Shown here: one piece after another, positions 33,650 through 45,023 of the stretch
Position numbering within the stretch: position 1 is the stretch's first letter
Layout of the letters: each line of letters starts with the position of its first letter
Assembly: GCF_030272615.1 (NCBI RefSeq)
Contig: NC_081406.1
Coordinates: forward strand, 216,760,997-216,824,996
Source: Cryptomeria japonica
Taxonomy: Eukaryota > Streptophyta > Pinopsida > Cupressales > Cupressaceae
DNA: 64,000 nucleotides
Direction of reading: 5' to 3'
The notes under the pieces: generated by a model
Database searches by the model: none
Told to the model about the DNA's origin: nothing
The model's input: the letters and a program-made list of their open reading frames with translations, nothing else
Program-made: the position numbers and the translations under genes

Positions 33650-36600
33650 CTTTTTAAAATTTCTGATCTGCTCACTGATATTCAAAATTTGACCCTTTAT
33701 TCTACCAATTAAATTTTCTTTGGGATCATAGGCCTTAGAGATCTAAGCTAATTTTCCTTTACAATTCTCTATTTTCTTGTCTATGTCAGTAGTAAAATTG
33801 GTCAAAATTAGGCAAGACTTGTATATCTTACCACCAACTACTAATGCCTCATCAACTAGTTTTAACTCTTTATCTAACTGGGCCTTGTCATTATTTATCA
33901 TTTGCAAAAATGTTTGAATTTTGGAATCCTTAAACTTATCCGTAGCTTGTTGGTTGGATGCTTTAGATAAAGAATCAAATTTGGTGCATATGTGATTAGT
34001 CAAATGGCTAAGATTACTGGATGAGATGGTACTTGCATCAAATTGCACTTTCAGTACCACCTATCCCAAAACTTTAATTAATTTTTCAATGATTTTCTTC
34101 TCCTCTAACTCTGACTAGGCTAACTCTTGACTGACTTCCACCTGAAGAGAAACAACAACTATCATCCTCTCAGTTAGAGACATTTGAGTGAATGGTTTAT
34201 CAAAATTGATGTTGAACTAAGAAAAACTCCCTAGGGTTTGGGTTGTAGAAATGCCAATTGCCACTAATATCAAAGTTTCCATATCCTTACCCTTATCTTT
34301 ATCCTTATCTTTATCCTTGTTTGGTTCATCCTGTTTTACCTCTTCTTTCTTCTCAGCCTCAATAGGTCTGGATTTACCCTCCTTAGGTGCCTATTGTGCA
34401 CCAATGTCACTACTTGGTACACCATCCTCTGCTTTTGTTGGTTTGTAATTATATTTTGTAGGATCATCTGCAACAAAATCCAAAATTTGTTGTTCACCAA
34501 TATCTTGAGTAGAGTCTTCTTTATTTATAGTATATTTCAGAGGGGTATTTGACTGAGTGGCATTATTTGGAGTATCTGCAAGCCCGTTCTCAGTAAGAAA
34601 GTTTTTCCATATTTCACTGGTTTCTCTCCTTATTTCCTCAACTCTACCAACCATCAAACTCTACACCCTATGTTTACTTCAGAATTCCTTTTTATTTTAC
34701 AATGAAATTAATCTATCAATTTCTTCTATGGTGATACTGGTGCACTGATTGACCAATTCACTCTCCTTTATTTCTCTATCCATTTGACTTGCTGATTTTC
34801 TCCTAGCATCAATAAGACGGTACAATTCTATGAGTAGATATTTTTCTAACTCAATTAAAGCCTTACTAAATACATCCATATACAAAATTATTACTTCTTC
34901 TATCTGCCTCTGATCATTATCATCCATATTTACATAATATATAGATATATTCTTTAAATTTCCATCTTTAATAATATCATCAATTAGTTATTATGTAGAC
35001 AATGGAGGAATAATGTAATACTCTATTTTGGAGGATTTCATCTTACTAGATTCAATGGCTTCCTCAAGATCTGACTTTATTTTCTTCCTTTTCTTGGATT
35101 GGTCTGTTGATTTAGGTTCAAATATTACCTTTTTCTTCTTCTGCTCACTCTTCTCACCACCGGATTATGATTTTTGGATCACCTTAGCGAATTCACCTTT
35201 CTTAGGTGCCTTGTGAGTGTCAGAAACAAATTCGGTCTTTAATTCCACTAAAGTGGCCACCACATATTCTCTCTAGGTCTTCTACTTCTTCCTCAAAACA
35301 CCTTTGCCCTTTGCAGATGTACCAGAGGTTTTAGCTTTGGAAGTAGGTGCCTTCACTAGAGAAGGCCCTGCCACATTTATCTTAACAAGGGCAGATATAG
35401 ACTTTTGTTTCTTTTCCTTTTCTATTGCATCTTTTGTAACCCTGGCAGCCCTAACTTTCTCCTAGGGTGGCCCTCCTCAACAAGAATATCTTCAACTATC
35501 TTTCACACCTTCCTCTTCCTTGCCGGTTGGGTGAATTTGGAGTGTAACTCCATTGACTTCTCTTTACAGGTACCTAGCCTCTCCTCATTAGTGTCTTCAG
35601 GAGAGTTGAGAAAGTGTTGAGAAAAATCTTCCAAGGTAACCTCATCCACCTCATATTCCATTAGCATAATCCAGATAGTCCAGGGTTGGACTGTTTCCAT
35701 CAAGCATTCATCTTTATTCACTATTAAACATATTTTCCCCTCACACTTCTTAACAATTTCCTTGGGGATTCTAACTCTTTGCTTCATTTTCTCTTGGAAT
35801 GTTTTGAAGAAGGCCCATAGAGAAGTATTTTGATTGTCAAAATTGCTAAGTCTATCCAATCCTTGCTTGATCTATTATGCCACCAATCGGTCATAAGCCC
35901 ACTAGACTCTACCGGTTCCAGGGATTTGATTCATAAAGTATAAGGCAAGAAAGATAATCAAACATCTGAATTTAAAAAAATTCTTTTTATCTTGTTTAAT
36001 CTTCTTCAAATTAATCAAAAGCTCCTCCAATAGTATGCTGCATAGGTCATAGTGACCATCTTCCTTCACCATCTTATTGTGACATGAATTGCAGTGTCAA
36101 AAACTGAATTCAATCTGTTGGATTGATACACCTTGTATCCAATCACCTTAGCAGAAAATTAAACATCATCTTCCCTTATGGTATTGATTTTCATATATCT
36201 CCCATCAAACTCTGCACTAGTTAACTTGTTTATGGTAGGGTTTGTAACCTTCCATAACCCTGGCTTCTCATTGGTTTGATGTAAAAAGGTAATAACCTTA
36301 ATTGCCCCTGTAGTGATCTTGTATGGTTTGTCTAGCCATATAAACTTAGCATGAACCCTTCTTAGAACATATCAAACCCACTCGTCATCGAAAGTTGAAA
36401 AGTTCACAAATTGGGTGAAACCCTTTCTCTCCAGTTGTGCAAATTTCAACTTGGGATTGCCAATATCATCCATGATTTTGTCTATGTACAGATCCAAAAT
36501 GTCTCCCGACTCAATTTCTTCAATTTCATAACAAATATATGTTTGAACATCATCTACATATAGAATACCATGCAGAACAGAAGAAAATGCACCTACCAGG

Positions 36601-36701
36601 TCATCCTCCATGGACTTGTAGGGGTGTTTCTTGAGCACAAGATAGGTCCTATCCTTAACTTCAACCACCAATGGAGTAGAAAAGGAGGATGAAGATGCCA
36701 T
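33650..36701 (-). pseudogene. E1 ORFX: long conserved protein of unknown function, broken
   Basis: It starts at the ATG at 36701 ('MASSSSFSTPLVVEVKDRTY') and can be followed for about 1,000 codons with at least two frameshifts. It aligns with E2 ORFX in several blocks: 'YVLRRVHAKFIWLDKPYKIT' (36371-36310); 'AFFKTFQEKMKQRVRIPKEI' and 'LMEYEVDEVTLEDF' (35859-35600); a Lys-rich basic region (35200-35040); 'LIDDIIKDGNLKNISIYYVN' and 'LYRLIDARRKSASQMDREIK' (34990-34750). A (KD)n run near 34325-34290 and a helical charged C-terminus (34060-33743) follow. I recognise no enzyme motif. A nucleic-acid or Gag-binding role is only a guess based on the basic region. It is not RT, integrase or protease. 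Confidence 0.72.
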
Positions 36702-38462
36702 TGCAAAATCTTGGAAAAATAAGACTCAGAAAAATGTCCTTCAAGAAAATACCTTGACCAACTATCAGATGCCCTAGATCGCTTTGCTGAATTGTTGTAA
36801 GCACTTAGATCATCTGTAAACTTTGATCACCTTGATTATCAGGTCAAGAACACTATTCACAAGGTAAAGAATCATTTTGGTATTTACCCTTTTAACTTTG
36901 CAAATCCTAATTTTGTTTTGAAATAAATGCACCTCAAATATTCAATTGGATGCCTTCTTCAGCTACTGAATGTCGCAATCAACCAGCTGAGTTCTAGATA
37001 TCAACTTTCATTTGTAATCCATTGACCACATATCTCATCAAGGGGTACTTGCAACATTTGCATTGATTTGCCTTCCCCTAAGGCCAAAATCCCTAGTTGT
37101 TGGATGAAGATTATGCACCGGATTCAGGTACAAATGCATTATCTATCTTAGATTCATCCTTTCTCACCCACATCTTGTCATGCTTCTCTTTTATCTCTTC
37201 CACTTTCACTTTTCCCTTTTCATCTTATTTATTCTTGTCTATCGGAGCACTGTTCTTGTTTCTACAGTATTTTACAATGTGACCATTTTGTTGCATGCTC
37301 TACAAACAACATTATTCTTCATAGATATGAAGTTCATCTGATTATGTCTCATCTTGCACTAATTAGAGATATGTACAAAAATTCCATAGGCATAGCATCT
37401 TTTGTTCTTAAAGTTATTGATCACATCTCTACACACATTTGACTTGTGTCCAAAATTATTGCATATGAAACATTGACAGATAAAGGTAGAAACATTGTTC
37501 ATGTTGTTCATCATATTGTTATTGTTCATTATTCCATTACTCATCCTACTTCTACACTGACTTGCCATATGACCAAATTTATTTCAAATAAAGCATCTAC
37601 CATTAAATTTATGAGCATTAGGCTATCTTACCAGAGGAATTTTGCTCTTCTTATAATTGCCTTGTCCAGATCCACCTTTCTCATACCCAAGACCTCACAT
37701 ATCCTTCCCCTATCTTTGAATTTTTAACATCTCATCAAGTCTTGCTGAAATGGCTTTGAATTTGTCTTTGTATGCATTGGCAGTGTACGTTAGGAAATAG
37801 GAAATCATCACAAAACATTATAAACATAATAGCTCAATCACAAATGCATTCATTGCAATGATCTATCCTAAACAACACTCAATAGAGACATGAGATAAAA
37901 GCATTCAAAAATGAAAGATTATGCAAACCATAGACATGACTTGAACGCTCCTTCATGCGGCTCCATTGTTCTTCTTTCCTCTTCAAATGGTTGGATTGTG
38001 GATCTCACCTACAAGTGCACACACACAATTGAAAGCAAGATGGACATTGATTATTAATCAAGAGTACTAGAAGCATAAATTCGATAGTCTGATTAAGGAT
38101 TTTTAATTAGCCTTGATTGATGAAGATCATCCAATTTATAAAAGAATTGGAGAGATGACAAGATTAGCATGATCCAATTCAAATGGAAATTGCAAATCAA
38201 TATGACAAATTATGACAAATTATGCACTTTCTATGCAAAATTTGTTGATTGATAATTGATGACAAATTATGACAACTTCTATGTCAAAATTGATTGATTG
38301 TCAATTATGACAAATTATGACAAATTGAAATGTCATTCCCATGGAATTAGGAGATGAAATAGGAGGGAAAAGAAATTAGAAATTACGAAAATTAAAATTG
38401 ATGAAAATTAGGAATTAGAAATTGATGAAAAAAATAGGAAATTAGGAACTAGAAGAAATTAG

Positions 38463-38502
38463 GTAAATTAATTAATAATTTGTCATTTATTAATTAATTT
38501 AC
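38463..38502. repeat. Perfect AT hairpin in S2
   Basis: 16-bp arms GTAAATTAATTAATAA and its exact complement enclose an 8-nt loop. It is comparable to the hairpins in the G3 LTRs. Confidence 0.8.
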
Positions 38503-38689
38503 AAGAGGAAGAATAATTAGCCAATTAAATAAATATTTAATTGTAATGAGAAGACTTAGGATTAATAAATAATTTAGTAATCCTAGCGGGAGAAATTACA
38601 AACAAGGTTAAATGATTGAATCATGAAACCCTAGAAGATGAATTAGCAATGCAAAAATGACAATTAGGTCGTGATTGAAGATAATTAAT

Positions 38690-39165
38690 GTCATGATTTT
38701 GAATTGATAAATGACCAATGCGATAAACGATTTGATTGAGAAATGCGCCAATTGACGAGGAACAATGACAAATTGATCCAAATTGACATAATTGAGACAA
38801 ACAACGATCGATGACAAATCGGTCGCAAAATGACAAGATTGACAAAAGGACAAGAATCGATGACAAATAGATTGCAAAATGACAAGATTGAAAATGACCA
38901 GGATCGATGACAAATTGATCGCCAAATGACAAAATCAAACATGACAACAATCGATGACAAATCGATCGTAAAACAACAAGATTGATAAATCGATCGCCAG
39001 ATGATAAGATTGAAAAGAGGACAAAACCCTAGTTAGGATTGACATTGTCCAAAATGATAAGATTGATAAGAGAACAATGATTGATGACAAATCGATCGCA
39101 AGATTGACAGGAGGACAAAACCCTAATTAGGATTGACAATGTCCAAAATGATGACAAATTAGCAT
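38690..39165. repeat. Degenerate 'gatgacaaatcgatcgc' tandem array in S2
   Basis: The core 'gatgacaaatcgatcgc' (with variants) followed by 'aaaatgacaagattgac' recurs about eight times at irregular spacing of roughly 30-60 bp. A larger duplicated unit begins 'aaaaccctagttaggattga' near 39023 and 39118. Overlapping open frames on the minus strand here are a by-product of the repeat. Confidence 0.75.
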
Positions 39166-39934
39166 GCACATTGATGCAACAAGATAAGATCGATCAAAAT
39201 CATGACCGGATAGTGTTGTCGACAAGACCAAATTTGAGAGTGAGATGAATGAAGAATGTAGAAGAATGACTCGATGCTTGCAAATGATAAAGATCAAGTG
39301 CGAATCATAGGAGAAATGTTAATGCGACACAAAAACCTAAAATGAGGCAATGCGCAAATGTTAAAATATGACCTCGAAAGCGTTGACCATTTTTAGGTGT
39401 CTACAGGCAGTAGAAAGTTCATCCATGAAGATTACAACTTGTCTTTCAAGTTCTTAACCATTATTCCTTGATTGTGTCAACTCAATCTTCAAATGATCAT
39501 TCTCATAAGTAAGTCTGAAACATTCATCAGCTCTGTCCTTCAATGATTATGCCAGAATCTCCTCATTCTTCTTCCAGTCCTCAATCTCCTAAGTCAGTCT
39601 CATCACAATGGATTGCATCTCATTCTTGAAAGCAACATTTTCTCTCAATTTTATCAACCTCATCAGCTTTGTCTTGGTATTCCATGATCTGATCTTCTTT
39701 CTCCTTCAACTTGTCCATTAATTCCTTCCTCTTTTCTCTATAGATAGTTTCTTGATCCTTTAGCTCACTAATGAATTCATTAGCTGCATTTAGATTCTTA
39801 TTCAAGGTATAGACCTCACTTCTAGTAGCATCAAGATCCTCAAGTGGCACATTGAGTTGTCTCTGAAAACTAGAGTTCACTGAATCAATCTCCCATATCT
39901 TCCTTAACAGGTTAAGCTTCCTCAGAGGAACTAG

Positions 39935-39946
39935 GCTCTAATACCA
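39935..39946 (-). other. E1 primer binding site
   Basis: TGGTATTAGAGC on the minus strand, one transition from the initiator-Met consensus and identical to that of C4. Confidence 0.85.
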
Positions 39947-39948
39947 AT

Positions 39949-40933
39949 TGTTGGAATCAGGGATCACTGAGAGGGGGGGGTGAATTAGTGATCTACCAAA
40001 AATTAAAAAATTACAAACTTATTCTTTAGCCACCTATTAGTTATGCATAACAAATATGAACACACACATACAATAATAAAATCATAAATCCACAACACCA
40101 AAATTTTTATGTGGAAACCCAGAAAGGGAAAAACCATGGTGGGGCTGGAACCCACAATATTCATATACTATGGTCAAGAGTACATAAATATTACATAGAT
40201 TTGGAATGCACTTGCATTCAGACTCACTGCTTAGAGCTCACTACTCAATCACATATGCCTAGAAAGCTACAACCTTCAGGGAAGTCTCACTGACTTACAA
40301 TTTTATTACAAAGAGAATGTACAATGAAATGAACTCATAGAAAGCATCCGATAATGCAAAATTGAGTTTTGGTTAGGCTCTGTATAACTGACTATCTCTA
40401 CTCTACTAATTTCCCTATTCCAGTCTCAGTCAGCTACTAGTTGATCTAAAAGAACAATGTGCATGTGAAATTGTACTCAATCGAACCAAAAAAGATCACT
40501 TACACATAACAATACAAAAATTAATTGCTATAATGATCTTATATATCTGGTCTCACCACAAAAAAAATCTCTATCAAGTCAGCTTCAAGAGATGTAATGT
40601 GTAGATGAAGTTGGCTTCAATCTCGAATACACCATAGCACTAGACTAAAATATTATGGAAACATTCTTCCAATGGGTCTTACCAAACACCTAGATCACAA
40701 AAATAATCACCACAAACACCAGAGATGATTCCAAATCAACACATTATTGAGATACCTTGTTTTACCCTATTTTGCCAGTTAACTTTCTATCATTTACCTC
40801 CATCTTCTAGATAAGCTAAATCATGACTACTAGATCGAATCACCATGAAGAGTTGACATCAATGACAACCCTAAATAAATAATCAACCATCAAAAGTATC
40901 CCGAAATCACCGAATGAGTGTCAATTTCCATCA
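39949..40933 (-). repeat. E1 5' LTR
   Basis: 985 bp, homologous to 32108-33096 over its whole length. Confidence 0.9.
39962..39993 (-). promoter_or_regulatory. C-rich hairpin near the E1 5' LTR end
   Basis: Arms GATCACTAA and TCAGTGATC on the transcribed strand: 8 of 9 pairs plus one mismatch caused by a transition. The loop contains eight C in a row. Confidence 0.68.
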
Positions 40934-41689
40934 GGCTGCTCTATCACCTTCTGCTTGAACAACTCAAAACTATTATTTGCTCAAGATGTCCACTTGAAAT
41001 CCTTTCTATCTCCTCTCATTTCTTTAGTCATAGGACTACAAATTGAAATAAATTTGTTGATGAACTCATGGTAGAAACTAGCCAATCCATAAAATTATCT
41101 TACCTTCCCAATTCTTTTAGGTGCAAGCCATTCAATAATTGCTCATACCCTTTCAGGATCCATCTTCAATTCATCCATAGATATCAAAAATCCCAAATAG
41201 ACTAGCTCTTCCTTCATAAAATTATGCATTTTAATGTTTATCAACAACTTCTCTTCTCTCAACCTCCACAAAACTTGTCTCAAATGCAACATATGTTCTT
41301 CCTTGGTCTTACTAAATATCAAGATGTCACCTTATAAGTACACAACAAAAATTTTACCCTAAAATTTATTTAATACCTTGTTCATCAACCTCATGAAAGT
41401 ACTTGGTGTATTAGTTAGTCCAAAAGGCATCACCAACTATTCATATAGTCCTTTGTTTGTCGTGAACATTAGCTTCCACTCATCCATTTCTTTGATTCTG
41501 ATATGATGGTATCCACTTTTCAAGTCTATCTTTGTGTAATATTTGGCTCCACTTAAACAAAATATTATGTCATCCATCCTAGGCAAAGGAAATTTGTACT
41601 TCACCATGATCTTGTTTATTTCTCTAGAGTCAGTACACATCCTCTATTCTCCATCCTTCTTAGGTGCTAATACTTCTAGAATTGCATGG
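40934..41689 (-). pseudogene. G2 reverse transcriptase, broken
   Basis: From the G4 junction: 'EVLAPKKDGE', then a stop where Trp is expected, then 'RMCTDSREINKIMVKYKFPL', 'PRMDDIIFCLSGAKYYTKID' and 'LKSGYHHIRIKEMDEWKLMF' (41640-41437). These are unmistakable Ty3/gypsy RT motifs. The YxDD box near 41330 is disrupted by a TAA. The domain continues towards RNase H ('DILIFSKTKEEHMLHLRQVL') until E1. Only the 5' portion of this RT is missing. Confidence 0.87.
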
Positions 41690-42470
41690 TGTAGACACCT
41701 AAAATTGTCCAGTCTAATTAAATAAATATTTTATTTATTTAATTATCTAAGCTTAATTCTTCTATTAATTAAATAATTCCTTATTTATTTAATTAATTCA
41801 TTTATCCTCTTCTAGCCTTATTTCTCATTTAAATAAATACATTTATTTATTTAAATTATCCTTTTCCTAAATTAAATAAATATTCTTATTTATTTAAATA
41901 TCCTACTTCTTCTATTAATTAAATAAATCTTTATTTATTTAATTAATTCATTAACCTTTTCTACACATGACACATGTCATTCATCTCTTAATTCCTACAC
42001 TACCTACCTCTTTCATTATTTTATTATTTCTTCTACCTACCCTCTAATCCTAGCCGACCTATTTTTTACACCTCTCAATCTTATCCCTCCATTTCATATT
42101 GTGTCTTCTATTTAAGAAGATGCCTTCTTCATTATCAAACCCTAATCACTCATCCTAATCGACAATTTGGAGGACTTGACTACACTACGATCCTACTTGC
42201 AACCACATTCCATTCTTTGTTGAGCTCTTGTGCACATAAAATCTGAGAGCAAATATATCAAGCAAGATCAATGGAGATAGGAAGAATGGAGATAAAAACC
42301 CTATTAGACATGTGATGGTATAATCTTTGTGATTTCATTTGATTTGCATTGTCTTAGGTAATCTTCATATGTTATGGTGGATCTTTGTTGTTGTTAGGCT
42401 AGGGTTTTGTGGTTGAATTCATTTAGCCTTTCAATATTGTTATTATTGTTATCCATTTTCACCATATAAA
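41690..42470 (+). repeat. G3 5' LTR
   Basis: 781 bp, begins TGTAGACACCTAAA. The last bases read ATAAA where the 3' copy has ATACA, a single change at the terminal CA. Confidence 0.92.
41714..41947. repeat. Five AT hairpins in the G3 LTR
   Basis: Five successive inverted repeats built on aaataaat/atttattt: 41714-41744 (14-bp arms, 3-nt loop), 41764-41797, 41827-41856 (13-bp arms), about 41869-41899, and 41914-41947 (15-bp perfect arms, loop CTTT). The same set recurs in the 3' LTR from about 52378. Confidence 0.88.
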
Positions 42471-45023
42471 TTTTGGCACGCCCCATGGGACATAGATTTT
42501 TCTTAGATCTATGTTTTTTGCAGATTTTTCTAACCCTATATTGCTATTTTGTAAAACAATTTGGAGAATAACCTTGTGCAGCTAGGGTTTTGGACACAAA
42601 ATCAAGATCTTGGAGAGATTTGATCATATCTCACAAATGGATACGAAATTTTGTACCAAATTTTTTTTGTAGGTTGAAGAAAGTATCAGGAGCTCTCAAT
42701 CTAAAATTTAGAATTTTTGAAGTATATTTTCATTTTCTATTAATTTTTTATGATTTTTCATAAAAAATTAATTTTGAGAGAAAATGAGAGAATGTTTTGG
42801 ATTTTCTTATATTTTTGGAAATATATCATAATTATACATAGGATCTATTCTTTGTGAATTTAATTTTGATGCAAAATATTTCCCTAAAAATTAGATCTTT
42901 AAAAATTAGGGTTTTTCCTTATTTTGATCAGATCTCACAAACGGCTTCGAATTTTGACATAAATTTTTTTTTGCAGGTCAGGAAAAATATAAAAAAGATT
43001 TAGTAAAAATTTTAGATTTTTTGGATTGATTTTCATTTTATATGAATTTTTTATGATTTTTCATAAAAAATTAATTTGAGAGCAAATTAGCAAATTTTTT
43101 GGATTTTCTTACATTTTTGGAAATCTCTCATAATTATACACAGGATCTATCCTTTGTGATTTTAAATTTTATGCAAAATAACTCCTCAAAAATTAGATCT
43201 TTGAAAATTAGGGTTTTGCATTATTTTACTTATATCTCACAAACTGATTGGATTTGTTGTAGAAAATTTTTTGTGCAAGTTTGGAAGACTATAAAGACTC
43301 TCGAGTAAAAATTTTAGATTTTTTGGATTGATTTTGCATTTTATATGAATTTTTTATGATTTTTCATAAAAAATTAATTTTTGGAGCAATTAGCAAATTT
43401 TTTGGATTTTCTTACATTTCTAGAAATCTCTTAAAATTTTACAGGTGGTCTTTTTTTATGATGAATCAGGTCTTTGAATTGGTGAACAAAATGCATTGTT
43501 GAAGGCCCCTATTTCACAAAGTCTTTTGGATCTAAAATTTACCTAACTTGTGTGCTTGCAGGAAGGGGTGATCATTTGAAACAATCCAAACTACTAATAA
43601 ATCTTTGTTGCAGGTCCTTGGCAAGGGTTTTTGGATTTTTATTGTGTGCCTTGTTTTCATAGACTAGCAAACACTTCCATTGGTGCACTAAAATTGAATC
43701 ATTGTCTTTTGTGTCTTGAGCAATAGGCTCTTTTTGTTTAATCTTTAGAGGGCCTGTCTTCCCGTGTGGTCATTAAGACTACTAGTGAGAAGAGAATGAC
43801 CCAAGTGGTAGCAAGGAAAACCCACCTCATCCGAACCACTATAATCAAATGTATTCATGGTGAAAACTATGGATAACGTGTGCTGATTAGTTCATACCGA
43901 CACTATGTCTCCCCATAAACCCGTTTGATCAAATTTATTTGATCATTTGTAGGGCGTAACCCCTACCAGCTAGGAGCCTTCTGTATTTACAGAGCTGAAA
44001 GTGTCGCATGTATGGCCACATGAGCAGATGCCCTTACTAGCACCTTTTTGTTTTAGAAGCCCAAATCCTTCTAGTTGTTGGGGCAAGAGGTCGGACCTCT
44101 GGTAGCGGCCCACACACATACGATTCTTAGTAGAGATACAAAGTTCGCCATGGGGAGTTTTCGTGGGGATTGATGCTTGGCTGACCCGAGAAGTGAGTGC
44201 TGAGGGTGGAGCCAGTGAGGTCAAGCATCTAAGTATCCACTATGAATAGCGTAGCCTCAGGGGTAAAACCCCATGTGGGATCAGCAACTATTGTCTTGGC
44301 CAGCCATAAGAATTGTGCTTGACTTATGTTAAACATTCAAAACATTCAAGACCAAACAACAAAATATTGTGTCTTTTGTGTCTTCAAGTGTATGCAAAAC
44401 AACTTTACATCAAACAACACACTTTTCTTGGAGTCATTTTGAGTCTAAACACTTGCAAACATTGAGTTCTCATCAACATTGTGTCCTCTTGTCACGAAAA
44501 ATAATCAAACATTCAGATTTGGTCACAACTTCACAAATTGGAAAAATTTTACAGTCCAGCAAACAAGAGAAATCAGTTTCGGAATACTTGAGCTTCCTAG
44601 GTTGTTTCTTCAGGTTTCATCTAGCATTCAACCTATCTTTGGGTCTCACATAGTCCATCATTGCTTTACATCTCTCATTACATTCACAATTGTCTAAACT
44701 TGAGTCAAAAGGTCACTTGCTTGTCCTCATCATACTTTGTCAACACACTACATACAACTACACTTTGCTAAGTGGTCCCTCATCAAGGTTTCTTACCTTT
44801 GGGTCTCATTTGGTCTTACTTAGAGTCAAGGTCAACTTACCTCATCAAAAGAAACTATCCTCTCTTTGGAAGTCACACCTACTCTACTACATACATACTT
44901 GGTCTTACACTTTGGACATTGCAAGTACACCTCAGATTCATTTACACTCCATACAACTCTTGGTCTTCCATACTCTTTCCATTTTTCATCTAGTCTCTCA
45001 CATCTTTGTCAAATACCTAGTTC
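42471..45023 (+). other. G3 leader
   Basis: 2.5 kb between the LTR and the gag ATG. 'TTTTGGCACGCCCCATGGGA' directly after the LTR is in primer-site position, but I cannot assign it to a tRNA. It includes the 302-bp repeats and a conserved-looking stretch near 43740-44300 ('ggcgtaacccctaccagct'), with no long ORF. Confidence 0.6.
42590..43440. repeat. About 302-bp tandem repeats in the G3 leader
   Basis: The landmark 'ttggattttctta' recurs near 42797, 43099 and 43402 (302-303 bp apart). 'catttt', 'tgatttttcataaaaaatta' and 'tagggttttg' also recur in register. About 2.8 copies are present. Confidence 0.8.

Larger units (their letters stand above)
37784..39405 (-). mobile_element. S2: solo LTR inside E1 gag
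   Basis: 1,622 bp flanked by perfect duplications GGCAG (37779-37783 and 39406-39410). On the minus strand it begins TGTAGACACCTAAA, the same start as the G3 LTR, so it comes from a gypsy family related to G3. No internal coding region remains. It holds an AT hairpin and a degenerate tandem array, described separately. Confidence 0.87.
37093..39930 (-). pseudogene. E1 gag: coiled coil and CCHC knuckles, split by S2
   Basis: The N-terminal part (about 39930-39411) is a long charged helix with 'LNAANEFISELKDQETIYRE' and 'KELMDKLKEKEDQIMEYQDK'. After S2 (37784-39405) come the knuckles. The first, near 37600-37565, has a stop at its second Cys. The second, CFICNNFGHKSNVC (near 37475-37430), is intact. 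The third, 'CYAYGIFVHISN', has lost a Cys to Tyr and the conserved Gly to Val. The fourth, near 37310-37270, has degenerated. The ORF ends in SSSNN and TAG at 37093-37095; E2 ends in SSSN and TAA at the matching place, so this looks like the natural gag stop. ORFX starts 392 bp further. Confidence 0.72.
32108..40933 (-). mobile_element. E1: pol-less LTR retrotransposon with Gag and ORFX
   Basis: LTRs of 989 bp (32108-33096) and 985 bp (39949-40933) are flanked by GGTTG (32103-32107) and GGCTG (40934-40938), a target duplication with one transition. It has an initiator-Met-type primer site and a Sirevirus-like polypurine tract. Without the 1.6-kb solo LTR S2 its own length is about 7.2 kb. The interior encodes a coiled-coil, multi-knuckle Gag and then the long ORFX. 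There is no protease, integrase, RT or RNase H anywhere between the LTRs. E2 has the same order on the plus strand. It therefore resembles published TR-GAG or LARD elements (non-autonomous), with an extra conserved gene. Confidence 0.85.
29497..41689 (-). mobile_element. G2: Ty3/gypsy element with pol, host to E1
   Basis: Reading the minus strand: RT (41684-40939), then E1 as an insertion (32108-40933), then RNase H, integrase and the 3' LTR (30206-29497). The 5' part (gag, protease, 5' LTR) is missing from the window, because the RT coding region ends at the junction with G4. The LTR is about 710 bp and its ends resemble those of G1 and G4: it starts TGATGCAGGAGCATACC and ends with a 'CTCTTTGAGGACTC' motif. 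The target duplication cannot be confirmed. Confidence 0.8.

Noticed and set aside
34251-34448. Plus-strand frame with repeated Ser-Leu
   Set aside because: It is the reverse of the Lys-Asp repeat in E1 ORFX.
38608-38960. Three overlapping minus-strand open frames rich in Ser, Ile, His and Cys
   Set aside because: They are translations of a degenerate DNA tandem repeat in S2, with the same repeat visible in every frame.
41714-41947. AT palindromes as a MITE inserted in the LTR
   Set aside because: The palindromes are present at the same place in both G3 LTRs, have no terminal duplications, and a comparable hairpin recurs in the related S2 LTR, so they are part of the LTR.
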